This document shows positions 1 to 11,368 of a stretch of 64,000 bases of DNA, piece after piece. Source of the DNA: Odontocerum albicorne (taxonomy: Eukaryota; Arthropoda; Insecta; Trichoptera; Odontoceridae); the NCBI GenBank assembly GCA_949825065.1, contig OX463842.1, positions 36,637,323 to 36,701,322 on the forward strand, in the 5' to 3' direction. Below the pieces are notes generated by a model that was given only the letters and a program-made list of their open reading frames with translations, did not search any database and was not told the origin of the DNA. Within the stretch, counting starts at the first letter, position 1. Each line of letters opens with the position of its first letter. The position numbers were made by a program, and so were the translations under genes.

Positions 1-712
1 TTGCTGATAACGGAGACCCACCTCATACTGAGTTACCGTTTCAGCATTAGAAATTACTTTATTTACAGAGATGACGAGCCTGACTAGCAGAAAAGGCGGT
101 CATCTCGACATATGTCTCACAAACCTCTGCACTTATCGAGACCGAAGTGGACACATTCTTGTGACTAGACTAGGGTGACCTCAATGCAAAACACCCCTTC
201 TGGCACAGCCGTACTCCCAACACACATGGCAAACTACTTGCCGACATCTCTTTTCGGAAAAGATACTTCGTGTACGTACCCACCTCCCCCACTCACTATA
301 CCTTAATTCAAAACCGCCTCCCTGACGTCATTGATATCATCTTCAATAATAATATCCCGTATCAAACCGAACTCACGACCGTACACCTACTCCAATCCGA
401 CCATTACCCGGTTTTACTACACTTGACAGATGGCTTTTCACCTTTTACACCCTCACCCCTTCCACGTCACACCACCTCGTGGAGTGACTTCATTACCTAC
501 ATTGATAATAATATAAAAATCCCAACCACTCTCCCTGACACAGATTCGATCGATGCTGCTATCACATATCAAATCATTGATTGTGGAGAAAAATAAAATC
601 CGCACACTGTGGCAATGCACAGCTATCCCCTCTTACAAAACCAACTACAACCGCCTCGTGAAACAAATAAAATATGACCTACACCATGAATTTAAAAAAA
701 ATCTACAGGATA
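1..712 (+). mobile_element. Jockey-type non-LTR retrotransposon fragment (endonuclease and linker)
   Basis: This is the remains of a LINE. Frame 1 opens with an apurinic-endonuclease-like stretch (LLITETHL, then IRNYFIYRDD) that stops at a TAG near 85. Frame 3 then carries DLNAKHPFWHSRTPN from 177 and runs on to 596 with PTHYTLIQNRLPDVIDI and LQSDHYPVLLHL, the usual end of the jockey-clade endonuclease. After a frameshift, 553-712 gives IVEKNKIRTLWQCTAIPSYK and NRLVKQIK, the linker that leads to the reverse transcriptase. Several frameshifts and stops make it inactive. The 5' part lies outside the window and the reverse transcriptase is absent. Confidence 0.8.
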
Positions 713-732
713 TAAGTGATGATGATGTGTTA

Positions 733-2346
733 AGTAATTTATTGCATATGGTGAAATAATAAATTAAAATATTAGTAACATTGAAATTTTGGTGAATGAT
801 ACTTTTGAAGACATAGAAGACTTCCAAGATGACCTTTTTTTATTTGATAATGTTGACAAAGTCGCAAAAAGTGACAGTGAAGACGAAAATGAGCGTAATA
901 TAAACAGTGCTCATTGGTCGATTTTAAGTAATAATATTTTCCAACCACAATTTTTTTATTTTACAATTGGCAGTCGACGAGTTGGTCCCAACATTCCGAC
1001 AAATTGTGATAATCCGCTTGATTTTTTAAAGTTTTTAACGGATGAGCTGATAAGCTTCATAGTTAATAATACTAATGAATTCGCAAAAAAATTCAATTAA
1101 AAATCTCAACCAAGTAAAAATTACATATGGAATTCTTGGAGAAATGTAAACGAAGAAGAATTTAGAGCTTCGTTGGGAGTCATTTTAAACATGGGGGTGA
1201 AGACCACACTCCAAGATTATTTTTCGACTTCTTCCACTGCTTACATGCCTTTTTTATGAAGTGTGTTCAAAAGAGATCGCGTTATACAAATATTTTCGAT
1301 GCTACTTCTCAAAAACAATGAAGTCGATGAAAATGAAATTCTTGAGAGTACAGTAAAAAAAGTGAATAGTTTTAAGAAGCATTTAGATAACAACTTTAGA
1401 CAACATATGATACCCCGTAAGAGATAATGGTCGATGAGTTAGTAGTGAATTTTAAAGGTAGGATTTGTTTTATGACTTAAAATCCAAATAAACCAAACAA
1501 ATGGGTATCAGAATATATATTTTAGCAGATTCAAGTTCTGGTTATGTTTATTTTCTTGTTCCATATTATGGCTCCTTAACTACGAATAAATTAATTAGAC
1601 TTGATCTCACATTTACATCAAGAATTGTTGTGCACTTGATTAAATTCGATTCCGGGAGCTGAAGGTTATCATATATTTACTGATCGACTTTACACAAACC
1701 TTCAATTGGGTGAAGAATTTCTTAAATTAAAAGCACATTTAACCGGCACCATATTGATCAACAGAAAAAGATATTCCATCATCAAGAAAAAAAACCCTAA
1801 ATTAAAGACCGGATAAACCATGAGATGTGTAAAAAATAATCAGTTGTTTCTTGCCTGGAAATAGAAGGGAGTTGTGACCCTGTACACAAATGTTTATTCT
1901 AATGACTAAAGTTGTAAATAATTAGAGGTGGAAAAGGAGAAATTATTATAAAAGCAGACATGGTAATTACACATTACACCAAATATATGGGAGGTGTGGA
2001 TACTGACGATCAATATACTGCAGCCTACTCATTTCTGAGAAAACCGTAGAAATGGTGGCGAAAATTCTTTTTTGGGGATAAGTAGTGTCCATGGTGAATT
2101 ATTACATTTTATGTAAAGAAAAACAAAAAGGGTTGAATAAAAAAATAAAGTCACATCTTGAGTTTGCTGATAAAGTTCGTCTTCAGTTGGTCGGAAATCA
2201 TAGAAGAGGGTTGCATTATACAAAAAGGAAGTAATAGTCGTAAGTGTGGGGTGTGTTATGATAAAAAACGACGAAAATGGACATTATGTTTTTGTAAAAC
2301 TAGTGATATAAAACTGATTGTGTATGTATATAAAAGAATATTATGA
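733..2346 (+). pseudogene. Degenerate piggyBac-like transposase relic
   Basis: Segments of a piggyBac transposase are strung over many frameshifts and stops: an acidic N-terminus (789-1100, with FIGSRRVGPNIPTNCDNPLD-like sequence), NVNEEEFRASLGVILNMGV near 1130-1195, VNFKGRICFMT near 1445-1480, then the region matching TDRFYTSL near 1680. Further on come YTKYMGGVD near 1980-2000 and a short Cys-rich end near 2240-2310. The order and wording match the better-preserved element at 21201-24493, so both belong to one family and this copy is much older. I could not find convincing TTAA-flanked ends; a TTAA at 733-736 is a possible left boundary. Confidence 0.75.
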
Positions 2347-2804
2347 AAAATTCTACATTCAAAAAATATTAATTACTAGTTTTAATTTGATAATAAACAT
2401 ATATATGTGTAAATATAAAACAAATTGTGCATAAATTTTTGTTCAAAAACACCGTGTATCATCTGTCATAATAAAAACATAAAAGCCAATCTTCTCACCT
2501 TTGACCGCCTTCCGATCGTCAGGTGGGTACGGAGTACGCATTGAAATACAATGAGCAAATAGTTTTATGTCCTTGGACCCAAACAGATGGGCATGCGCAT
2601 ATAAGGGTGGTTATAAAAACATTGCCACACATTTCACAAAAAACAATACAAGAAATAATTTAATTCAAACTCATAATTTAATCTGGTTCAGTAATTATCT
2701 TGTTTTCAAATAATTGAATATAGTAACTTGTCGAAAAAGGCATCCTAAATAAACAACATGTCATTATGGTCACTATTGGAGACAAACAGATTGTCTCAAA
2801 AATA
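2347..2804. other. AT-rich stretch with nothing recognised
   Basis: I see no coding pattern, terminal repeat or tandem repeat here. It separates the piggyBac relic from the mariner. Confidence 0.5.
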
Positions 2805-4091
2805 TTAGGTCCTTACATATGAAATTGGCGTTTTGCCGTACTGGCAACTTTGATCTCAAATATCTTCTCTTTGGTTAGGAATTCCAAATTAAAATTTATA
2901 CAGCTATTTACTCAAGTATTTGTGTTTCGAAAATTATAATTTATTTGTTTTTTCCTCAATTGTTTTTTTTCTTTGCGTCACTCAGTTTACAAAATGGAAA
3001 ACTTGAAATATCGCGTTATTTACGAGTACGAGTTCCACCGTGGCACCAGTGCTGCAGAAACGGCTCGAAGGATTAATGATGTGTATGGCGACGGTGCCGC
3101 AAAAGAAAACACAGTGCGTTTTTGGTTCCAACGTTTTCGTTCTGGAAATTTCGACCCTCAGAACAAGCCCCGTGGACGGCCGGAGACCAAAGTTGATAAT
3201 GAAGAATTGAAGGCTATTGTGGAAGCGGATCCATCGCAAACCACGTCCGAGTTAGCTGCAGGCTGCGGTGTTAGTGATAAAACTGTTTTAATCCACTTGA
3301 AGCAAATTGGGAAGGTGAAAAAGCTTGAAAGGTGGGTACCTCACGAATTGAGTGAAGCAAATCAACAAACGCGCGTTGACTGCTGCGTTGCATTACTCAA
3401 CCGGCACAATAATGAAGGGATTTTTAATCGAATCATTACCTGTGATGAAAAGTGGATCCTGTATGATAATCGGAAGCGCTCATCGCAATGGCTGAACCTT
3501 GCCGAACCAGCCAAACCATGCCCCAAGCGAAAATTGACTCCAAAAAAGTTACTTGTGAGCGTTTGGTGGACTAGTGCTGGTGTCGTTCACTACAGCTTTC
3601 TTAAATCTGGCCAGACGATTACGGCAGATGTCTATTGTCAGCAACTGCAAACCATGATGGAAAAGCTAGCTGCTAAACAACCGAGGCTGGTTAATCGCTC
3701 TAGGCCACTGCTGCTTCATGATAACGCTAGACCACACACTGCACAACAGACGGCTACCAAATTAGAAGAGCTTCAATTGGAATGTCTAAGACATCCACCG
3801 TACTCTCCGGACCTTGCCCCAACAGATTACTATTTTTTTCGAAATTTGGATAACTTCTTGCAAGGGAAAAAATTCAACTCCGATGGGGCAGTCCAAACCG
3901 ACTTCAAAGATTTTATTGATTCCCGTCCGAATGGTTTTTTTAGTAAAGGGATCGATGAACTACCTATGAGATGGCAAAAGTGCATAGATAGCAATGGTAC
4001 ATACTTTGATTAAATAAATATATTATATTAAAAAAAAATCAACTTTATGTTCCTCCCAAACAAAACGCCAATTTCATATGTAAGGACCTAA
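2805..4091 (+). mobile_element. Complete mariner element, copy 1 (1287 bp)
   Basis: The element is bounded by TA target-site duplications (2803-2804 and 4092-4093). Its inverted terminal repeats match over 31 bases, beginning TTAGGTCCTTACATATGAAA at the left and mirrored at the right end. Inside is one uninterrupted transposase gene at 2994-4013. A second copy of exactly the same length lies at 44356-45642 and differs at about nine positions by eye. Perfect ends, clean TA duplication, an open gene and a near-identical sister copy all point to recent activity. Confidence 0.97.
2994..4013 (+). CDS. Mariner transposase, intact, 339 aa
   Basis: This is a cut-and-paste DNA transposase of the mariner family that moves the surrounding element. 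The start is the ATG at 2994 (MENLKYRVIYEYEFHR), just after the 5' untranslated part of the element. The N-terminal half has the paired helix-turn-helix DNA-binding region (RFWFQRFRSGNFDP; SELAAGCGVSDKTV) and the linker motif WVPHEL near residue 114. The catalytic DD34D triad is complete: Asp151 in TCDEKW, Asp243 in LLHDNARPHTA and Asp278 in YSPDLAPTDYYFF, with 34 residues between the last two. At 339 residues it is near the usual 345 for mariners. Nothing visible would disable it. The sequence resembles the cecropia subfamily, but this subfamily call is from memory and less certain than the family. Confidence 0.96.
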   Translation: MENLKYRVIYEYEFHRGTSAAETARRINDVYGDGAAKENTVRFWFQRFRSGNFDPQNKPRGRPETKVDNEELKAIVEADPSQTTSELAAGCGVSDKTVLIHLKQIGKVKKLERWVPHELSEANQQTRVDCCVALLNRHNNEGIFNRIITCDEKWILYDNRKRSSQWLNLAEPAKPCPKRKLTPKKLLVSVWWTSAGVVHYSFLKSGQTITADVYCQQLQTMMEKLAAKQPRLVNRSRPLLLHDNARPHTAQQTATKLEELQLECLRHPPYSPDLAPTDYYFFRNLDNFLQGKKFNSDGAVQTDFKDFIDSRPNGFFSKGIDELPMRWQKCIDSNGTYFD

Positions 4092-4322
4092 TATAAGCAT
4101 AATATTTAGTTTTAATTTTTTTTAAATGATCCCATTTCCTGATCAAATGAGGACATTTATTCAATTTTATTTATATTTTTTTATTTGAATAGTAGAAATT
4201 TGATTTAAAAATAAAATACATTTTTTTTTAGCCCCAGAATATTCTATTAGTAATGAGTAAATCTTTTATTTTATATATTATTTATAGTTAAGGCATTAAC
4301 ACTGTGGAGGTTTAAAGAAAAT

Positions 4323-4555
4323 GTAATTTGTTTTATCAAACACTGTTGACTCCACTTTATCAAACACTGTTTATTCCACTTTATCAAACACTGTTTATTC
4401 CACTTTATTGCATTGTTATTTCATTGTTTTATAAAACACTGTTTATTCCACACAGAGTCTTGCTTGTGCTCTCCTGATGAGGTAAAAGTCTTGAAACCGG
4501 TAGGGTTATACCGTTACACAAAGTGAAATAAACAATGTTTGATAAAACAAATTAC
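4323..4555. mobile_element. MITE-like fold-back element with internal 24-bp tandem repeats
   Basis: The ends are an inverted repeat of about 25 bases with one mismatch, starting GTAATTTGTTTTATCAAACA-like at 4323 and mirrored at 4531-4555. Just inside the left end a 24-base unit (TCAAACACTGTTTATTCCAC plus TTTA) is repeated three times without gaps at 4336-4407, with a degraded fourth copy. There is no coding capacity. I infer a non-autonomous DNA element whose left terminal repeat has been amplified in tandem. The superfamily is not clear. Confidence 0.6.
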
Positions 4556-4739
4556 AATGAGTAAATCCAATAGGAGTGCAGTGTTAAAGCTTTTCAAATG
4601 TAATTGTCTATATAAACACAATTAAAAAAATATTAAGATTTCAAAGATGAGAATCATGTTAATCAATATTTTATGGAAAAATTTGATTTTAAAATATATA
4701 AAAAAAGTCCACAAAAGACAGTGAATTTTATCTTACATT

Positions 4740-4745
4740 TTTATT
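4740..4745 (-). promoter_or_regulatory. Candidate poly(A) signal of the exportin-5 gene
   Basis: AATAAA on the minus strand, about 160 bases past the stop codon at 4906. It is a short motif in AT-rich DNA, so its position is the only support. Confidence 0.4.
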
Positions 4746-4905
4746 TAAAAAAGAAAGCTGAGAATATGCAACACCTGTAAAAGATGTGTATCTTCAGCAA
4801 AGCAAGGTTTCGGTAAATCCATAATGTTCCAAGAGCCAAACTGGTTAGCACATTTCTCTAGCCTCAGTGCTCCCGAGGTTGGCACTCCCCGGTGTCGCCG
4901 TTTCG

Positions 4906-5064
4906 CTACGAGATAGTGTTCTCCGTGAAAAGATTGGCAATGCCTGTGGTAGCAGGCCGCTCCAACAGAGAGGGAGAGTGGTCTTTAGTGGGGCGTGTGA
5001 GGAGAGGAAGGTCAGCGATACGCACTTCCTTGCGGAACAGCTGCCCGACACTTCGACCAATTAA
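4906..5064 (-). CDS. Xpo5: Exportin-5 last exon and stop
   Basis: Starts after TTTTCCAG in phase 0 with LIGRSVGQLFRKEVRIADLP and ends ...NLFTENTIS then TAG. It encodes the extreme C-terminus. The GC-rich plus-strand frames over this exon are shadows. Confidence 0.92.
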   Translation of the reverse strand, partial: LIGRSVGQLFRKEVRIADLPLLTRPTKDHSPSLLERPATTGIANLFTENTIS

Positions 5065-8000
5065 CTGGAAAATAAAATTAACCTTTAATTTTGATTCGCA
5101 AATTAAAAAATAATATCTGTGCATGGGAAGAAAGTAAGAAAGGAACCGATTGACCATAATGACACTCAAAACTAGGTAGATTAAGGATATGTAAATCATT
5201 ATACAGTTGAACTTGGTTATAACGAGCAAGAGAAGACCGACTGAAGCTGCTCATTATAGCCATTACTCGTTATATCGCAGATAGGTATATTATAAATAGG
5301 TTATTTTTTTACTAACAAACTAAACAGATATATAGTGCAAATGTGAGTGGAAAGCGTGTGACAGGGTGGCCAAGAAAAATATATAAGGTGTACAAATAAG
5401 CCGCCGCCGTTTGACAAAAGTTGGCGCCACCAGTAAGTTATGGTTAAAATTGTCAGATGTAAAACGTCATTGTCGTAAGGTTGGACATCTGTCAACATAA
5501 CCTTGAAATATTAGTGAATTTTTATCAGTATAATATATTCTTTTGTGTCCGAAAATGTCAAGTTTTGAGCCGAATAAGCGTCATTTGCGAGAACTTTTGA
5601 TTTACTTCTTCAATTTGAAGAAATCTGCAGCTGAGGCGCATCGATTGCTTGTAGAAGCATATGGTGAGGCTGCCTTAAGTGAGAGAAGTTGTTGTGAGTG
5701 GTTTCAAAAGTTTAAGAACAGTGAATTTGACATCGAAGACAAAGAACGTAGCGGAAGGTCGAAAGTGTACGAAGACGCGGAATTGGAAGTATTATTGGAT
5801 CAAGATTCGTGCCAAATGCAAGAAGAACTTGCACTTACATTAGGAGTGACTCAACAAGCAATTTCACATCAGTTGAAATCATTGGGAATAATTAAAAAAC
5901 AAGGAAATTGGGTTCCATATGAACTGACACTGAGAAACGTTGAATTGCCGATTTTCCACATGTGAAATGCTGCTTGCCAGGCATAAACGAAAGGGTTTTC
6001 TGCACCGTATAGTCACTAGTGATGAAAAATGGATCCACTATGATAATCCAAAAGGGAAGAAATCATGGGGACCCCCTGACCATGCTTCAACATCTACGGC
6101 TAAGCCAAATATTCATGGAAAAAAACTCATGTTGTGGTATTTGGTGGGATCAGCTTGGTGTCGTGTATTATGAGTTGCTCAAACCAAACGAAACCATTGC
6201 TGGGGTTGTCTACCGAACACAATTGATGAGATTGAGTCGAGCACTCAAGGAAAAGCGCGCCCACTACTACTCCAGATACGACAAAATTATTCTCCTGCAT
6301 TATAATGCTCGTCCACATGTTGCGGCGCCGGTCAAAACCTATTTGGAAACACTCAATTGGGAAGTTTTACCCCACCCACCGTATTCACCAGACATTGCTC
6401 CTTCTGATTTCCACTTGTTTCGATCGATGACGCATAGCCTGTCTGAGCAGCACTTCACATCATATGAAGATACCAAAAATTGGGTAGATTCGTGGATAGC
6501 CTCAAAAGATGAGGCATTCTTCCGACGCGGTATCCGTATGCTGCCAGAAAGATGGAAAAAAGTAGTGGCATGCAATGAGCAATACTTCGAATAAAACATG
6601 AGGCTCCGTTCTTTCACAATAAATGCCCAATTTTTTATAAAAAAACGGCAGAAACTTATTTGTACACCTAATATATTTTTTAAATTTTATTTTATTTACA
6701 AATGACAAGAAATATACACAATTTGCTAAAAAAAACAACAGATAATTTAATTTGGACACACAATTTAATGGGTCTGCGTTTTTTGCCTTTCATTTATCGT
6801 GTACCCAGTAAACTAGGCTTTTGCCTGTATCTCAGTGAGGACAGGTTGGATCAAGTAAATATTCTAAAAATGGAACGTAAAAAGTCGGAGAAATCGTAAA
6901 AGTTGTATGGGAAGGTTCATCAATGTAGAAAAGGCCAAGGATGTGTGTCGAGAAAGAAAAGTATGGTGCTATATCCTCTCTGCCTACCCCAGCAGGGAAT
7001 AAAAGATCATTTTAATTAAATAATACTTAAAATATATCTTTTTTAATTTTTGTTTTCGGTGCAACTTGATAAATTTATTTTTATTTACACATATTCATGT
7101 ACATGTGCAAATACTTTGTTTAGGATATTAAACATTGAGACATATTTATTTCTTTATGTACACACCAGCATCTATCGTTTTCTTATATTTATTGTTTAAT
7201 TCAATAAGAGATTTCACTGTATTCGTAAGTCAGAGAAATGGTAAGAGTTATACGAGGTGTATGTATGGATGTAAAAAAGGTGAAAGATGTGTGTCACACT
7301 CGGAAAGTTCGGCATTCTCTCATATTTGCGTATCTTGATAGGGAAACAGCATGATATTGTTTCTGAAAACTAATATAACATAGCAAAGAGCAAGACATAT
7401 ATAGCCACCTGACTAGTGATTTTCTTAAAGAGGTCTTTCTTTCCCTTCTCGATCTTGTTCCCCTTTGTGGGCGGCGCTGCCAGCTTCTCCTCCAGCTTGT
7501 GCAGATCCGCTACATTCACATTTGGTATCTGCTGCATCACCTGGGTACATAATAAAAATAAATGATGAATCGAAATGAAAGGAAATCAGTCTCTTTATTA
7601 TTGGAACCTCCAGTTTGATCTATCACGACTGCGATCATCCATTCGCTGGATGGACTGACCAGCTGCCTCAATCGTGAAGTATTGCTAATCATAAGACTAT
7701 CAAAAGTTAACATTTTCTTCAAAATGACATAGATATGAGGTACGATCAATATAAAACCGGACTGGCTTAAACATCTTTATTATTAAATAAATACATTTGC
7801 GACTGCATCACCTTCAAAGCAGTCTCCTCCTACATTATTCATTAATTCCAGCGTTTCTGTTATGCTGCAAAAGTATCCACAAAGAATTCTTTGTTAAGCT
7901 GGTCAAGCACCGTCTACAATTCAGCTTCAATCTCTTCTACCGTCTCAAAATGTCGCCCCTAGAACTTCGCCTTCATTTTTGGAAATAAAAAGAAGTCACA

Positions 8001-11000
8001 AACTCAAGTCTCATCACCTGTGATTATTCTCAAGTTAGGTCATCATTGGCCTGGTGATTAACAGCTTGGCAGATGTTGACCCCGATGCTCCTGGTCAATC
8101 ATCAGCAACCGAAGAACAAATTTGGCCGCAGTACGATGCATGTTCAAATTGTTCATTAAAATTGATTGAACTGTATCAAACAACATTCCAACTATTTCAT
8201 AAACTTCTTTGATTATTAATCATCGATTCGCACAAATAATTCTCAGAATTTCAGCAACATTTTCGGCAGTTATGCCCAGCTTCTCATTGTCCTCAAGTGA
8301 TGTTCGACCATTTTTAAAACACAAATACCACTCATAACAATGGGTTCGACTCAAGGTTTCATCACTGTAAACCAAGCGAAGCATTGCAAGAGTTCTACTT
8401 CTAGTTTTAAACAAAATTTGAGGTTCACACGCTGCTCGAATCTTGCATTCATCTTGGCAATCGCAGAGGGTTCAAAACATGTGTCAAAAAAATTGCTTGC
8501 AAAACAGATGTGGATGCAAAGGCTAAGTCAAAAGGCATAATGCAACTAACAACTAGAAGCATTAGTCTATACCCCCACCATCCCAGCGGCATCACTTCTG
8601 TCCGGTTTTATATTGATCATATCTCGTATTTATAGAATAGATATTAATAATTGAGGCATTATTCTGGAGCCTAAGCCCTCCAGGAGTTGTACAACCATCT
8701 GAAGTAAGTAAGTAAATTAATGACTTTATAATGCCAGTCACGCATTTTAGTTCAGCTTTTGCCTATAACACCGTGATAATTAAAGGGTTGTCTGGAAAAT
8801 TATTTAATAATTTTAAGTCAAATTCAAATGCAAGAACAGATTCATACAGCAGCCTTGACGACAGGACATCAGTGTATTATGCAACAGCGAATGATTAAAT
8901 TCCCGGGGCTCATGTTACATTCAAAGATTCAGTATCTAAATATCTTAAGATTATTATAAGTATGGGGAAGCCCACCGAGAACCAACTGCAGTTTGGGCTC
9001 TCAGTGGACTTCCCCATATTTATGATAAATAAGATAATCTGTGTAAACACATAAACAAGTTATTCTGTGTAAACAAGTGATCATGTCAAAATCAAATAAG
9101 TGACAATAAAAGTGTTTTTTTATTCCTACGCGTTGGATGTCTATGGAAAATAGTACATATTTTTTTTATTTATTTTACTATTAAAGATGTTATGTCAATT
9201 TTATTTGACTTATGTAAGAAAAGAGGCCACGATGTTCCTAGCCATTTAGAGGTTCAGAGCAAATTCAAATAGTTTTTTATTCGTGTAATTCTGTTTGAGA
9301 ATAGGGTACTGAAAACAATCTCAACAGCCAAGCTCAAAAATATTTATTGGGGACATTAACAAATTTGTTGATCAATACTACCTCGATCATAGCAGGACAA
9401 GTGGGACGCAACGCCTCCAGTAGCTGTACACCGAGTGTGAGCAGCGCGGCTTGGTTGGCGTCGTGCTGGCCATGTTGCTGCAGGGCGTGCAGTACTGCGG
9501 CCAGAGCGCGAGGGGCCAGTGCCGCAGGCAGGGCACCTGGCAGGCCACCTGCACTTGCTGCACGCACGCAGCACCCTACTAGCCAACACGCACGCAGCGA
9601 GCACACCGAGTCACTCCACCACAGGGCGCTACAAATTATGAAAAAAAGTTTAGGGAGGGACATTGAAAGACAGGCAGAAACTGGAACAAGGTAAACAGAG
9701 CACTTGATTTAATAAAAAACAACTTTCATATATTAAAAGTCGCAAAAATGAAAAATTATAATAGTATATTGGTGCCCACATTGACATATGACAGTGAAAC
9801 TTGGACAAGGCAGAAGGATAAAAAATTTAAATTAATTATTTATGTTGTAAAAATGCATGCATTTTCATGCATCATTGAAAATATGTCTTATCGCAAATAC
9901 AAAAATAGAAATTAGCTTATATTTGTGGTGAATGAGAATAAAATCAACCATCAACAAAATGAGTATAATAAAAATCGTAATCTATTGTTTTTGGATAGTA
10001 TGGGCGACGTGTTGCCAAGATAAGTCAAGTTCAACTAAAAAATCCCTATGAATCCCTTCCACAAATTCTGGAGGAAGCAGAAAACCCATTTTTTACTATA
10101 AATGTTACAAGATGGGAGTAACTGATGAGACCACAGTTGTTTTTACATTAACAGATTAGCAAGGAGTGTTACCACAAAAGGATGATGTTTGTACTTGAAA
10201 CATATACATTGCGAAAAACATTCAAGGCCAATAAGCAGCTGACAAAATCTGGAGAAATCAGAAAACTAATGCATCGATGCAATAAGATCAGAGTAACAGA
10301 ATGGACCATAAGTGTTTCGGTATACGGATTATACAAATCCACATGAAGTGTCACCATGAAAAGATACATCAGTACCTGAGTATTGTGAAGAGGATAGGTG
10401 TGGAAGTGTGGTCGCAGGCCAGCAGCATGCTTCCCAGCTCACCCACATGCTCCTGGCCAAGTGTGTGCGAGCTGTGGGGAGTGTGGGAGGCGCGCTGTGC
10501 TTCCGCCCCCATGCTGTCTTCTGCCTCCATCAGCCCCTCCTCGCCCTGCAGGGGGAGCGTGCCTCCAATTAATGCTACCTGGAAGTTAAAACCACTGCCT
10601 TAGCTCATACTATTTTTTTAACTACGTGGAAAAAATTTATTTCAAAACATTTAAAAATAATTGTATCTAGCCCAAATATTTAAGCAATATGGTGGTAAGA
10701 AAAAATTACAATAATTTGAAATATTCACACCAGAATAAGTTTTTTATATTATTGAATTGAATTGGAGCATGATCTTACATGGGCTACTAGATCTCTTAAT
10801 AGCCTGTGCACCTGTGTCGATTGATAAAAAATAACATTAATGCAGAGAAACCGCCACTGTATAGAGACGTACAATCAATATTGCACCTGATGGTCTGCCA
10901 ACTATACCCTATAAGTTGATCAGAAGATGACCTGCTGACGAGAAGCCCAAATGCTATCAGTTGCTTCCTTTTGAGGATATAGATCTGGTGTTGTCAATAT

Positions 11001-11277
11001 GATCGAAATGGAACTCAAAACTACTCTTAGAGGTGTTTTTTATTTTTATAAGTTATGAAAGTAAGCTTTTGAAATGAATAAAAAAGAAGTTATTTCGTTT
11101 CGAGTTCATACCTTGAGAACATCCAGGTACTCCCGAGTGAGGTTCCTATTGAGCATATCCTCAATGACCTCCTGGGTGTCGGAACTCTCTTCCTCGAACT
11201 TCCCTGATTCGTACAGGGACATTATGTATTGCCACCTGTTGCACAGCCTCTCCAGCACTAGAAACAGTATATATATT

Positions 11278-11368
<91 letters not shown>

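Noticed and set aside
4867..5113. Plus-strand open frames in a GC-rich patch
   Set aside because: They overlap the last exportin-5 exon on the minus strand, which has conserved family sequence and correct splice phase.
5205..5290. Possible Tigger-like end (TTATAACGAGCAAG and CTCGTTATATCGCAGATAGG)
   Set aside because: Suggestive of a pogo-type inverted repeat, but the match is short and no element body can be delimited.
9347..9694. Plus-strand open frame of 115 codons rich in Ala, Ser and Arg
   Set aside because: Antisense to the exportin-5 exon at 9382-9628; composition follows from that exon's GC-rich codons.
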